Shown here: positions 16,069 through 24,144 of the stretch, one piece after another | Numbering within the stretch: position 1 is the first letter of the stretch | Layout: every line of letters begins with the position of its first letter | NCBI GenBank assembly: GCA_023419375.1 | Contig: JAEZYD010000051.1 | Span: forward strand, 1-64,000 | From: Pseudomonadota bacterium | Lineage (GTDB): Bacteria; Desulfobacterota; Desulfovibrionia; Desulfovibrionales; Desulfovibrionaceae | Direction: 5' to 3' | Length of the DNA stretch: 64,000 nucleotides | Notes under the pieces: model-generated | The model's database searches: none | Seen by the model: only the letters and a program-made list of their open reading frames with translations | What the model was told of the DNA's origin: nothing | Translations under genes and position numbers: made by a program

Positions 16069-17250
16069 TTAGCTTCTGCCGTACATGCGGGCGTAAACCA
16101 GGGCCGCCGTGCGGTACACGAAGTGGCCAAGCTTAGACCAGGGCAGGTACGCGAAAAGCATCCACACAAATACCAGGTGCAGGTAGTACACCAGGAAGGC
16201 GGGCACAATAGCGTCCGCCAGGCGGAAGCACTGCGACAGCACACCGGTGACAGCCACCAGCCAGATGATGCCCAGCAGATACCAGTCGTACCAGCTGGAA
16301 CCCTGGAACTTGGGATTCAGCATCACGCGGCGGACAGTAAGGATGGCAAGACCGGCCAGCAGCATGAGCGCGCCCAGGTTGGCCAGAATCTTCACCGGGA
16401 AGAGCAGCGGCATGGGCGTTTCAATGTGGATAAGCGGAATAACCTTGCCGCCCCAGTGACCAACAGCCACAACCGCCGTAACAAAGGCCAGAATGGCGAA
16501 GCTGTAAACCAGCAGCATGTGGCCGAATTTGCGGTTGGGGGTTTCCTTGCCGGTGACGGGGCCGTCTTCGCAGTCGTCAAACTTGCGGTGGGTGATGACT
16601 TCATCCCACAGCACGTCCCACAAGTGCCAGATCCAGCACTTTTTCTTGCCAATAACGGCCAGTGAGCCTTCAGGCTTGAACATGCCCCAAAGTTTCACGA
16701 CGCCCCGCGCGATGATCAAGGCCGCGCCAAAGAAGGTGAGCATGAAGATGGGGTCGATGGTGTAGTCGCCGTAAAAAATCTGACCAAAAACAATGCGGCC
16801 ATCGGCTGCGCGGGGGAACCACTGACCGCCGTTGAAACCGGCGCGGATCCACCACACAAAGAGCCACAGCACTGCCGGGATGGCGAAGAGCACGGGCAGG
16901 CCAGCGGGCTTGCTCATGAGCTTGCCCACGCAGGTGGGTTCGGTCAGTTCGCGGTAAATGACGTTGCGCGCTGCGCCCATGAGGTCCGCAGGCTTGGCGC
17001 CGCGCGGGCAAAGGTCGGAGCAGTTGCCGCAGTTGTGGCAGAGCCACAGGTCAACGTCGGCGCGCAGCTTGTCTTTAAGGCCCCAGGAAGCCCAGACCAT
17101 TTCTTTGCGCGGATAAGGCGCATTGGCCGGAGCGAGAGGGCAGGCCACGGAGCAGGTGGCGCACTGGTAGCACTTCTTGAGGGACTCTCCCCCAGATTCT
17201 TCCAGTGCCCTGACAAACTCCATATCAGGTTTGATTGTACATTGTGCCAT
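16069..17250 (-). CDS. qmoC: QmoC, membrane subunit of the quinone-interacting oxidoreductase
   Basis: A 393-residue fusion of an HdrC-like iron-sulfur domain and an HdrE/NarI-like membrane part. Two [4Fe-4S] motifs lie near residues 30 and 74 (CYQCATCSVACP and CHNCGNCSDLCP). Several membrane helices follow from about residue 125, with histidines suited to binding heme b. It passes electrons from the menaquinone pool to QmoAB and on to AprAB. The start at 17250 is preferred over 17259, because GGAGG directly abuts the latter. It begins 13 bases after the qmoB stop. Confidence 0.93.
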   Translation of the reverse strand: MAQCTIKPDMEFVRALEESGGESLKKCYQCATCSVACPLAPANAPYPRKEMVWASWGLKDKLRADVDLWLCHNCGNCSDLCPRGAKPADLMGAARNVIYRELTEPTCVGKLMSKPAGLPVLFAIPAVLWLFVWWIRAGFNGGQWFPRAADGRIVFGQIFYGDYTIDPIFMLTFFGAALIIARGVVKLWGMFKPEGSLAVIGKKKCWIWHLWDVLWDEVITHRKFDDCEDGPVTGKETPNRKFGHMLLVYSFAILAFVTAVVAVGHWGGKVIPLIHIETPMPLLFPVKILANLGALMLLAGLAILTVRRVMLNPKFQGSSWYDWYLLGIIWLVAVTGVLSQCFRLADAIVPAFLVYYLHLVFVWMLFAYLPWSKLGHFVYRTAALVYARMYGRS

Positions 17251-17263
17251 TGCTGCCATCCTC

Positions 17264-19531
17264 CTACATGCCCTTGAACGGGTTGGGGCCCATGGCCATG
17301 ATGCGGTCAACAAATCCGTCGATCAGGTCGGGTACCTTGTCGTATTCGTCAATGGCCACTTCAAGCTGTTCCACGCGTTCGGGCTGCACGCCAAGGCGGT
17401 TGAGCGTCTCGGCAATGTTTTCCTTGCGGCGGGAGCAGATTTCAGAGCCCTTCACAAAGTGGCACTGGTAGTCGTCGCCATATTTGCAGCCCAGCAGCAT
17501 AACGCCGTCGTAGCCCTTGCTCATGGCGTCAGACACCCAGATGGCGTTGACCGAGCCAAGGCAGCGCACCGGAATGATGCGGCAGTAGGGGCTCCAGGGC
17601 TTGTTGCGGGCACCGGCCATATCGAGCGCCGGGTAGGCGTCGTTTTCGCAGGCCAGAATCAGCACGCGGGGGCCGTCGGCTTTGAAGTCCTTGGGCACCT
17701 GCACTTCGCGGATCATGGAGCCGATCTGGTCGATATTGTAGTTGGCGAAGGAGATAACGCGTTCAGGGCAAGCGCCAAAGCAGGTGCCGCAGCGGCGGCA
17801 ACGTGCCGGATTGGGCTTGGGCGTTCCCTTTTCGTCGTCGTCCAGAGCGCCGAAGGGGCATTCTTCCGTGCAGCGCTTGCACTGGGTGCAACGCACAAAG
17901 TTGAACACGGGGTAGGAAAGGTCGCCCGAACGGGGATGCACGGCAACGCCGTGGCTTGCGGCCTCGATGCACTGCATGGCCTTGAGCACTGCGCCCTTGG
18001 CGTCTTCTTCGCAGGCATCCATGGTCAGGGGCTGACGCACGCAACCCGCTGCGTACACGCCGGTGCGGCGCGTTTCGTAGGGGAAGCAGATGTAGTTGGA
18101 ATCCGCAAAACCATCGAACAGGTTCAGATCCGGGAAGTCCGGGCCCTGGCGATAGTCAAAGCAGACGGTTACGTCTTTGGCAGTGGTGGGCACGAGGCCC
18201 GTGGGCAGCACAACCAGATCCACATCCAGATCAAAATCCATTCCCAGCAGGGTATTCTTGCAGCTCACAACCATGTGCTCGCCAGCTTCGCGGATGTCGG
18301 TCACGTCGGCCTTGGTCATCATGACGCCCAGGCGATCCTGCATCTTCTTGTAGAAGCGTTCAAGAATGCCGGGAACGGTCATATCCTTATAAAGGATAAA
18401 GGTCTGACAGGTGTCGTTGGTCTTTTCGCAGACCGTATTGGCAAGGCGGAGCATGCCCACGCTGTTGACCGCGTTGGAATACGCAACATGGCGGAAGCTT
18501 TCGAGGTTGGCTTTTACAAAGCCTTTTTCTTCCTCACCGTCCGCAGGCTTGGCAACTTCGGCGGCTTCAGGAGCGGCTTCGGCTTCTTCAGCGGCCTTGC
18601 GCACGGCTTCTTCAGCAATGGTGGTATCAAGCACAAAGGCGACGCGGCGGGCGTTCACCTGATCGGCCACCAGCATTTTGCCGAAGGTGGCGGCGTCCAC
18701 AACCTTGGTGCTCTGCCCAAGGCCCATGGGAGCAAGGAACTTCTGGTCCAGCGGCACCCAGCCTGTAGCCAGCACCACAGCGCCCACTTCAATGGTCTGC
18801 GAGCCTGAGGGGGTGGCAAAGGTGGCCTTGAACTCGCCGGGCTGGCCTTCCAGCTTTTCCATGCGGGTGTTCATGTGCACGGTGATCTTGCTGTTGCCAA
18901 GCACCTTGCTGATCTTGTCGGCCACGTTGGTGGGCTGCTTGTCCGTCCACGGGGAGGCCAGGGGCGAACCCATGGGGATGTTGTTGGCAGCGCCGCCGAG
19001 CTTTTCGGCTTTTTCAACGAGCACAACTTCATAGCCGGTTTCAGCAGCCTCAGCAGCTGCGGTAAGCCCCGTCCAGCCGCCGCCGATCACGAGCACCCTC
19101 GGCACGCCGGTAATGGCGGCAGAATCGGGCACTTCGCTCTTTTGCAGCTTGACCACGCCCATGTTCACATAGTCGCGGGCCATGAGCGCCAGCAGTTCGG
19201 GCGCGCCGTTGGCCGTGTCCACGGGGGTGTGGTCAGGATTTTTATAGGCCTGCACGCACTGTTCGCGCAGGTTTACGTGTTCCACCTGCACGGGCAGGCG
19301 GTAGATGTCCGCATCCACGCGGGGGGAAGCGCCGCACAGCAGCACGCCGTCCAGCCCCTGCGCTTCGATGTCGGCCTTGATTTCGCTCACGGCCAGGGCC
19401 AGCACGGGAACGACCTTGACTACGGGAACAAGACTGCCCCACTTCTGGCTCGTCTGTTCGGCCAGAGCGGTCAGATCAAGCCCGCCGCCAATGTTCTGCT
19501 GGTCAAAATAGACGCCAATTTTACCCGACAT
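17264..19531 (-). CDS. qmoB: QmoB, HdrA-like flavin/iron-sulfur subunit
   Basis: A 755-residue soluble subunit. It has an HdrA-like N-terminal part, an FAD-binding Rossmann motif (VIGGGWTGLTAAAEAAETGY near residue 150), and two [4Fe-4S] motifs near residues 550-590 (CTQCKRCTEECP and CRRCGTCFGACP). The C-terminal domain resembles MvhD (VRCLGSVNAIWVSDAM, LLGCKYGDDYQC). With QmoA it forms the cytoplasmic part of the Qmo complex. A short Glu/Ala-rich insert occurs around residues 310-335. It starts 5 bases after the qmoA stop, which indicates coupled expression. Confidence 0.93.
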   Translation of the reverse strand: MSGKIGVYFDQQNIGGGLDLTALAEQTSQKWGSLVPVVKVVPVLALAVSEIKADIEAQGLDGVLLCGASPRVDADIYRLPVQVEHVNLREQCVQAYKNPDHTPVDTANGAPELLALMARDYVNMGVVKLQKSEVPDSAAITGVPRVLVIGGGWTGLTAAAEAAETGYEVVLVEKAEKLGGAANNIPMGSPLASPWTDKQPTNVADKISKVLGNSKITVHMNTRMEKLEGQPGEFKATFATPSGSQTIEVGAVVLATGWVPLDQKFLAPMGLGQSTKVVDAATFGKMLVADQVNARRVAFVLDTTIAEEAVRKAAEEAEAAPEAAEVAKPADGEEEKGFVKANLESFRHVAYSNAVNSVGMLRLANTVCEKTNDTCQTFILYKDMTVPGILERFYKKMQDRLGVMMTKADVTDIREAGEHMVVSCKNTLLGMDFDLDVDLVVLPTGLVPTTAKDVTVCFDYRQGPDFPDLNLFDGFADSNYICFPYETRRTGVYAAGCVRQPLTMDACEEDAKGAVLKAMQCIEAASHGVAVHPRSGDLSYPVFNFVRCTQCKRCTEECPFGALDDDEKGTPKPNPARCRRCGTCFGACPERVISFANYNIDQIGSMIREVQVPKDFKADGPRVLILACENDAYPALDMAGARNKPWSPYCRIIPVRCLGSVNAIWVSDAMSKGYDGVMLLGCKYGDDYQCHFVKGSEICSRRKENIAETLNRLGVQPERVEQLEVAIDEYDKVPDLIDGFVDRIMAMGPNPFKGM

Positions 19532-19536
19532 GCCGC

Positions 19537-20772
19537 CTACCTCCCTTTCACCGTTTGTACCGCCTTCAGGGCGGCGGCTGTGCCGGACTGCGCCGAGCGC
19601 ATCACATCAAGGGGCATGCGCGCGCAACCAGCGGCAAAAATGCCGGCCTCTTCTCCGCCCGCGATAAAGCCGTCTTCGTCCAGCGGCAGGGGCAGGGGCG
19701 CATTTTCGCCAGCCAACGAGGGCTGCATGCCAGTGGCCAGCACAACAAGATCATAATCAAGGGTCATCTTTTCACCGCGCACGGCGTCTTCAGCCGTGAT
19801 GCGCACCCTGTTGCCCTCGGCCTGCACGGCGTCGGCAACCTTGCCCTTGACGAACTTCACGTTGGGCAGCGCCTTGACCTTTTCCAGCACCTTCACATAG
19901 CGGCCCGGGGCGCGCAGGTCGATGTAGTACACCGTGATCTGCGTATCGGGATTCTGCTCTGCAATGTACAGGCACTGCTTGAGCGTGGCCATACAGCAGA
20001 TGTAGGAGCAGTAGTTCAGGTGGTTCTGGTCGCGGGAACCAGCGCACTGCACAAAGGCAACCTGGTGGGGAGCACGGCCGTCGGAAGGACGGACAATGCG
20101 GCCACCGGTGGGGCCAAAGGGCGAAGCAAGGCGTTCAAGCTGCATGTTGGACACGCAGTTTTTCACGTTGCCTGCGCCAAGATTGGTCAGCTGGGTAACA
20201 TCATAGGGCTTCCAGCCTGTGGCAACGACCACCGCGCCGACATTGAGATCAATATCGCGCTGCGGTTCGTTCACATCAAGGAATTTGGCCCCGGCAACCC
20301 GTGCGCTGTCAGACTTGGAAAGCGCATCAAGGTCGAGCGTGTAACGGCTGGGGAAGGCGAAAGGCATATCCTTGTGCAGGGCCTTGCGCGTGGCAAGACC
20401 AAGCTCGAATTCGCTTTCCACTTCGCCGGTCAGGCTGGAGGCCAGCAGGCTGAAATCGATGTTGTGCGGGGCGGTGTGACGGGGGCTGATGCGCACCTTC
20501 ACCTTGTAATCGCCCTTTACGCCCATAAACCCGACCACTTCGGCCTGGGTGAAAAATTTGATGCGCGGGTTGTTCCTGATGCGCTGGAACTGAATTTCCA
20601 AGCCGCAGGAGGGGGGACAAAGTTTGGGAAAATACTTATTGAGCTGAGCCACGCGCCCACCAAGCCAGGGCGACTTTTCGACGATAAAGACGTCGTGGCC
20701 CAGTTCCGCCGCTTCAATGGCGGCTGTGAGGCCTGCAAAGCCGCCGCCCACGACGAGAATGGCATTGGACAT
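19537..20772 (-). CDS. qmoA: QmoA, flavoprotein subunit
   Basis: A 411-residue HdrA-related flavoprotein. It has an N-terminal dinucleotide-binding motif (VVGGGFAGLTAAIEAAELGH), the segment FPKLCPPSCGLEIQF, an internal LVVLATGMQPSL, and the C-terminal GIFAAGCARMP. It binds FAD and forms the Qmo complex with QmoB and QmoC, giving electrons to APS reductase. The start at 20772 is chosen because the Rossmann fold begins at once and AGGAGG lies 9 bases upstream. It follows aprA after a 365-base spacer. Confidence 0.93.
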   Translation of the reverse strand: MSNAILVVGGGFAGLTAAIEAAELGHDVFIVEKSPWLGGRVAQLNKYFPKLCPPSCGLEIQFQRIRNNPRIKFFTQAEVVGFMGVKGDYKVKVRISPRHTAPHNIDFSLLASSLTGEVESEFELGLATRKALHKDMPFAFPSRYTLDLDALSKSDSARVAGAKFLDVNEPQRDIDLNVGAVVVATGWKPYDVTQLTNLGAGNVKNCVSNMQLERLASPFGPTGGRIVRPSDGRAPHQVAFVQCAGSRDQNHLNYCSYICCMATLKQCLYIAEQNPDTQITVYYIDLRAPGRYVKVLEKVKALPNVKFVKGKVADAVQAEGNRVRITAEDAVRGEKMTLDYDLVVLATGMQPSLAGENAPLPLPLDEDGFIAGGEEAGIFAAGCARMPLDVMRSAQSGTAAALKAVQTVKGR

Positions 20773-21137
20773 CCTGGATATCCTCCTGCGTTGTTGCATA
20801 GCGGCTGAAGAAGGAAAAGGACTCCCGCCGCGAAAAAAAAGGAGCGGCCCCGTGGCCGACCTCTGCGAGCGCCAGCGCACAAAACTGCCCGCACCACGCC
20901 CGCCGACAAAGGGGGGCCTGCTGCCGGTCATCCCCTTGCCGAACATTTGCCTTGTGCTGCGCACCTATGCCCAAACAATCGGCACACCAACAGGCTGGCA
21001 CGAAAACCGCTCTTTTTCCGGCAGGGCCTGGGCCGCCGCCGGCACGCGTTTTTCGCCGCCGCGAGCCTGGCAAAGCCAGAGCTTGCAGCAGAGGGGGCGG
21101 CCTTGCGGCCGCCCCCATTTGGCATCAGTGCCGCCGA
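20773..21137. other. Spacer between aprA and qmoA
   Basis: These 365 bases contain no convincing gene. They hold the strong hairpin at 21093-21116 just after aprA. The rest is GC-rich sequence without a clear promoter. A second small stem (CGGCC/GGCCG) is near 20842-20855. Confidence 0.5.
21093..21116 (-). promoter_or_regulatory. Hairpin after aprA (attenuator or mRNA stabiliser)
   Basis: GGGGGCGGCC (21093-21102) pairs perfectly with 21107-21116 around a 4-base loop, 21 bases after the aprA stop on the minus strand. No T run follows, so it is not a standard terminator. It may protect the 3' end of aprBA mRNA or set the apr:qmo ratio. Confidence 0.5.
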
Positions 21138-23126
21138 CTAGTCGGGGATGATCTGGTAGTAGGGCTTCTTGAAGATCTTGGTCTCGCCGGTGGCGGGATT
21201 GTACTTCGAGTTCACGAAGCACTTCCAAGTGTCGTCGTCCAGGCCCATGAAGTCCGCACGGTAGTAGAAGCCGGGGTAGCGGGATTCTTCACGGAAGGCG
21301 ATGTGCTGCATGTGCAGGCGCACCGTCCACAGGCGATGGTAGTTTTCCCAGCAGCGCAGCAGTTCGTGCAGGTCACGAGCGGCCAGCTTGAAGGAGTCTT
21401 CTTCCATCATGGCGAGCAGGTTGAAGCCGGTGTCAAGCAGCGCCTTGGAGGTGGTGTAGTACGTGCTCACGCCACCGCCGTATTCGTCGGTGCACTTCAC
21501 GAGGCGCATCATGAAGTTCTTGGGCGTGATGTAGTTCGGGTTCACCACGGGGTCGGTCGAAGCGGCCTTGCCCTGTTCGAAGTTGTAGAAGGGACGGTAA
21601 ACGGCCTTCTTCAGTTCTTCGGCGGTTTCAGCGAACTCAGGCTTGAAGTCCTTGTGATCAAGGCACCAGCGAACCATCTGCTTGCCAGCCATGCGGCCTT
21701 CAGCATGCGAACCGGAGGAGAACTTGTGGCCGGAAGCGCCCACGCCGTCGGCGCAGGTGAAGAGGCCTTCAACGGTGGTCATGCGGTTGTAGACCTTGCC
21801 GTTGGAAGCTTTCACTTTGTAGTCTTCGGGCACCCAAGCTTCGTCGGGACCGGAAACCCAGATGCCGCAGCAACCGGAGTGGGAGCCGAGCAGGTAGGGT
21901 TCGGTGGGCATGATTTCGGAACCACGTTCTTCAGGCGCGGTGTTGGTGCAGGCCCAAAGGTTGGCCTGGCCAACGCACATGTCGAGGAAGTCTTCCCAAG
22001 CTTCGGATTCAAGATCCTTCTGCTGTTCTTCGTTCAGGGTCGCGAAGGTGTTCTGCAGGGCACTCTTGGTGTCCATGTAGATGGGGCCGCGGCCTTCGCG
22101 CATTTCACGAAGCATCATGTGGTTACGCAGGCAGGTCGGAATGACATGGCCCTTGGCGTAGCCGCGATCTTCGTAAGGCTTCAGCATGGCGCGGTTGGTG
22201 GCGCAGTAATCTTCACCCTTGGAGTTGGTGGCTTTGGCCTTGAACAGGAGGAACCACGCACCCACGGGGCCGTAACCGTCCTTGAAGCGGGCGGGCACGA
22301 AGCGGTTTTCCATCATGGTCATTTCAGCGCCAACCTGAGCGCACATGGTGTAGGTCGAACCGGCGTTCCACACAGGATACCAGGCGCGGCCCATGCCTTC
22401 ACCGGTGGAGCGGGGACGGTACACGTTAACGGCACCGCCAGCGGCCACCATGATGGTGTTGGCTTTGAAGATGTGCACTTCGTTAGCGCGCAGGTTGAAG
22501 CCCACGGCGCCAGCGATGCGGTTGGGGGTGTTCTTATCGAGAAGCAGCTTCACGATGAAGATACGTTCCATGATGCGGTCTTCACCCAAGGCATTCTTGG
22601 CAGCTTCGGCCACGATGCACTTGTAGGATTCACCGTTGATCATGATCTGCCAGCGGCCGGAACGCACAGGGGCGTCGCCCTTGCGCAGGCTCTTGCCAGC
22701 AGCCTTGGCGGCAGCGCCGTTCAGGTTGTGGCCGTCTTCGCCCTTGATCCAGCAGGGAAGGCCCCAATCTTCAAACAGATGCACGGAGTCGTCAACGTGA
22801 CGGCCTACGTCGAAGATAAGGTCTTCGCGAACCAGGCCCATAAGGTCGGTGCGGACCATGCGGACGTAGTCGTCGGCGTCGTTTTCACCCAGGTAGGTGT
22901 TGATGGCGGAAAGACCCTGGGCCACGGCGCCGGAGCGCTCGAGGGTGGCTTTGTCAACCAGCATGATCTTCAGGCCGTGCTTGTCGCCCCAGCGCACTGC
23001 TTCAAAAGCGGTGCCGCAGGAGCCCATGCCGCCGCCCACGATCAGCAGGTCAACAGCGTGTTCCTTAACTTCAGGCTCGGCAATGGCCACACCCTTCGTC
23101 GCTTCCTTGACGGGAATCATTGGCAT
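21138..23126 (-). CDS. aprA: Adenylylsulfate reductase alpha subunit (AprA)
   Basis: A 662-residue FAD-containing catalytic subunit that reduces adenosine 5'-phosphosulfate to sulfite and AMP in the cytoplasm. It has the N-terminal FAD motif LLIVGGGMGSCGTAFEAVRW and the fumarate-reductase-family middle part, including FVPARFKDGYGPVGAW. GASGHKFSSGSHAEGRMAGK closes the FAD domain, and YPGFYYRADFMGLDD is near the C-terminus. The length and these blocks fit the dissimilatory enzyme. It follows aprB after 37 bases with a GGAG ribosome site. The strong expression expected in sulfate reducers fits the single upstream promoter. Confidence 0.97.
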   Translation of the reverse strand: MPMIPVKEATKGVAIAEPEVKEHAVDLLIVGGGMGSCGTAFEAVRWGDKHGLKIMLVDKATLERSGAVAQGLSAINTYLGENDADDYVRMVRTDLMGLVREDLIFDVGRHVDDSVHLFEDWGLPCWIKGEDGHNLNGAAAKAAGKSLRKGDAPVRSGRWQIMINGESYKCIVAEAAKNALGEDRIMERIFIVKLLLDKNTPNRIAGAVGFNLRANEVHIFKANTIMVAAGGAVNVYRPRSTGEGMGRAWYPVWNAGSTYTMCAQVGAEMTMMENRFVPARFKDGYGPVGAWFLLFKAKATNSKGEDYCATNRAMLKPYEDRGYAKGHVIPTCLRNHMMLREMREGRGPIYMDTKSALQNTFATLNEEQQKDLESEAWEDFLDMCVGQANLWACTNTAPEERGSEIMPTEPYLLGSHSGCCGIWVSGPDEAWVPEDYKVKASNGKVYNRMTTVEGLFTCADGVGASGHKFSSGSHAEGRMAGKQMVRWCLDHKDFKPEFAETAEELKKAVYRPFYNFEQGKAASTDPVVNPNYITPKNFMMRLVKCTDEYGGGVSTYYTTSKALLDTGFNLLAMMEEDSFKLAARDLHELLRCWENYHRLWTVRLHMQHIAFREESRYPGFYYRADFMGLDDDTWKCFVNSKYNPATGETKIFKKPYYQIIPD

Positions 23127-23163
23127 AATTGTTTCTCCTTATCGCACTAGCGGTTGCAATAGC

Positions 23164-23652
23164 CTAGCGGCCGTGTTCCATGCAGGTGAAGGTCTTGTCA
23201 GCGTCCTTAACATCGAACTTCTTGCCAAGGGCGGTCTTCGGGACGGCCAGGGCAGATTCGGTGAACAGCAGTTCATCTTCGATGTTGGCGCCTTCGGGAT
23301 GGCCTTCAAAGGGCTTGATGGAACCTTCCGGCGTAGTGCGGATGGGGAACTTGAAGCGTTTCACGTTGCCATTGCGGAACTTGACGGTCCACATGATGGA
23401 GTCAGCCGAGCGCATGGGGATACAGGTCCCGCCCATGGGGGCAAAGTCTGCATAGGGACGGGCCGTAATGGCGCCCTGGGGGCAGATTTTCACGCAGGAA
23501 TAGCATTCCCAGCAGGCATCGGGTTCCTGGTTGTATGCCTTCATTTCCTCAGAATCAAGAATCATGAGGTCATTGGGGCAAATGTACATGCAGGCCGTCT
23601 TTTCGCCACCCTTGCAGCCGTCGCACTTGGACGGATCGACAAACGTCGGCAT
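23164..23652 (-). CDS. aprB: Adenylylsulfate reductase beta subunit (AprB)
   Basis: A 162-residue ferredoxin-like subunit carrying two [4Fe-4S] clusters. The ligands are in CDGCKGGEKTACMYICP near residue 10 and in CWECYSCVKICP near residue 47. The C-terminal tail wraps around AprA in known structures. It receives electrons from the Qmo complex and passes them to the FAD of AprA. It is the first gene of aprBA-qmoABCD; a promoter candidate lies 132-160 bases upstream of its start, giving a long 5' leader. Confidence 0.97.
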   Translation of the reverse strand: MPTFVDPSKCDGCKGGEKTACMYICPNDLMILDSEEMKAYNQEPDACWECYSCVKICPQGAITARPYADFAPMGGTCIPMRSADSIMWTVKFRNGNVKRFKFPIRTTPEGSIKPFEGHPEGANIEDELLFTESALAVPKTALGKKFDVKDADKTFTCMEHGR

Positions 23653-23783
23653 ACGTATCCTCCAACTCTTTTAAAAGTGTTTCAGAAAAACCCGCCGGGT
23701 TCGGCGAGGCGCGCGGCAAATCCGTCACGCCGGGGTTAGCCGAGCGCCTCCACAACGAAGGTTGGGCGTATGGCTTGCGCAAT

Positions 23784-23812
23784 TAGTAACAAGCACTTAG
23801 CCTTTGAGTCAA
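23784..23812 (-). promoter_or_regulatory. Promoter of the aprBA-qmoABCD operon
   Basis: On the minus strand TTGACT (plus 23807-23812) and TTACTA (plus 23784-23789) are 17 bases apart. Transcription would begin near 23777, about 125 bases before aprB. The leader contains an inverted repeat GAGGCGC/GCGCCTC (23706-23712 and 23744-23750). Confidence 0.6.
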
Positions 23813-23889
23813 CCCCCCTCTGCAAAAATTCGTGGAAACTTCACAGAGCCGTCATGTGGATTTACAGCAAATTCAAAATGTTAACTGCC

Positions 23890-23914
23890 TTGTGAAAAAA
23901 AATCTATTTCACAT
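23890..23914. promoter_or_regulatory. Palindromic operator candidate upstream of aprB
   Basis: TTGTGAA (23890-23896) and TTCACA (23908-23913) are inverted half-sites separated by 11 bases, about 80-100 bases upstream of the aprB -35 box. The half-sites equal those I recall for Desulfovibrio Rex (TTGTGAA-N4-TTCACAA), but the spacing is 7 bases too long. A CRP/FNR-type regulator is an alternative. Confidence 0.35.
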
Positions 23915-24144
23915 TTTCGCCCCTCTTGCGTCACAACCATTTCAAAAGTCAACGGATCATGCCACGCAGGGCTGCCCAATGCGCAACCCTTGCAAGAGAA
24001 GTCATTTCAAGCTAACACGCTTGGGCAGATAAGGGAAGCCCCCGCGGCAAAACGAGCCATGAGTCGGCAACCTGTTGTTTTTTCAATGCTGCGCCACGGG
24101 CGGACCCCTCCTATCCAAATTTCATTATCAGTACAGGACAAGGC

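Noticed and set aside
17177..18808. 543-codon frame opposite qmoB and qmoC
   Set aside because: Antisense shadow of well-conserved qmo genes; no recognisable motif.
20952..23150. 732-codon open frame on the plus strand opposite aprA and aprB
   Set aside because: It is a shadow of GC-rich conserved genes; composition is biased to Ala, Gly, His and Val with no domain and no ribosome site, while aprBA is certain.
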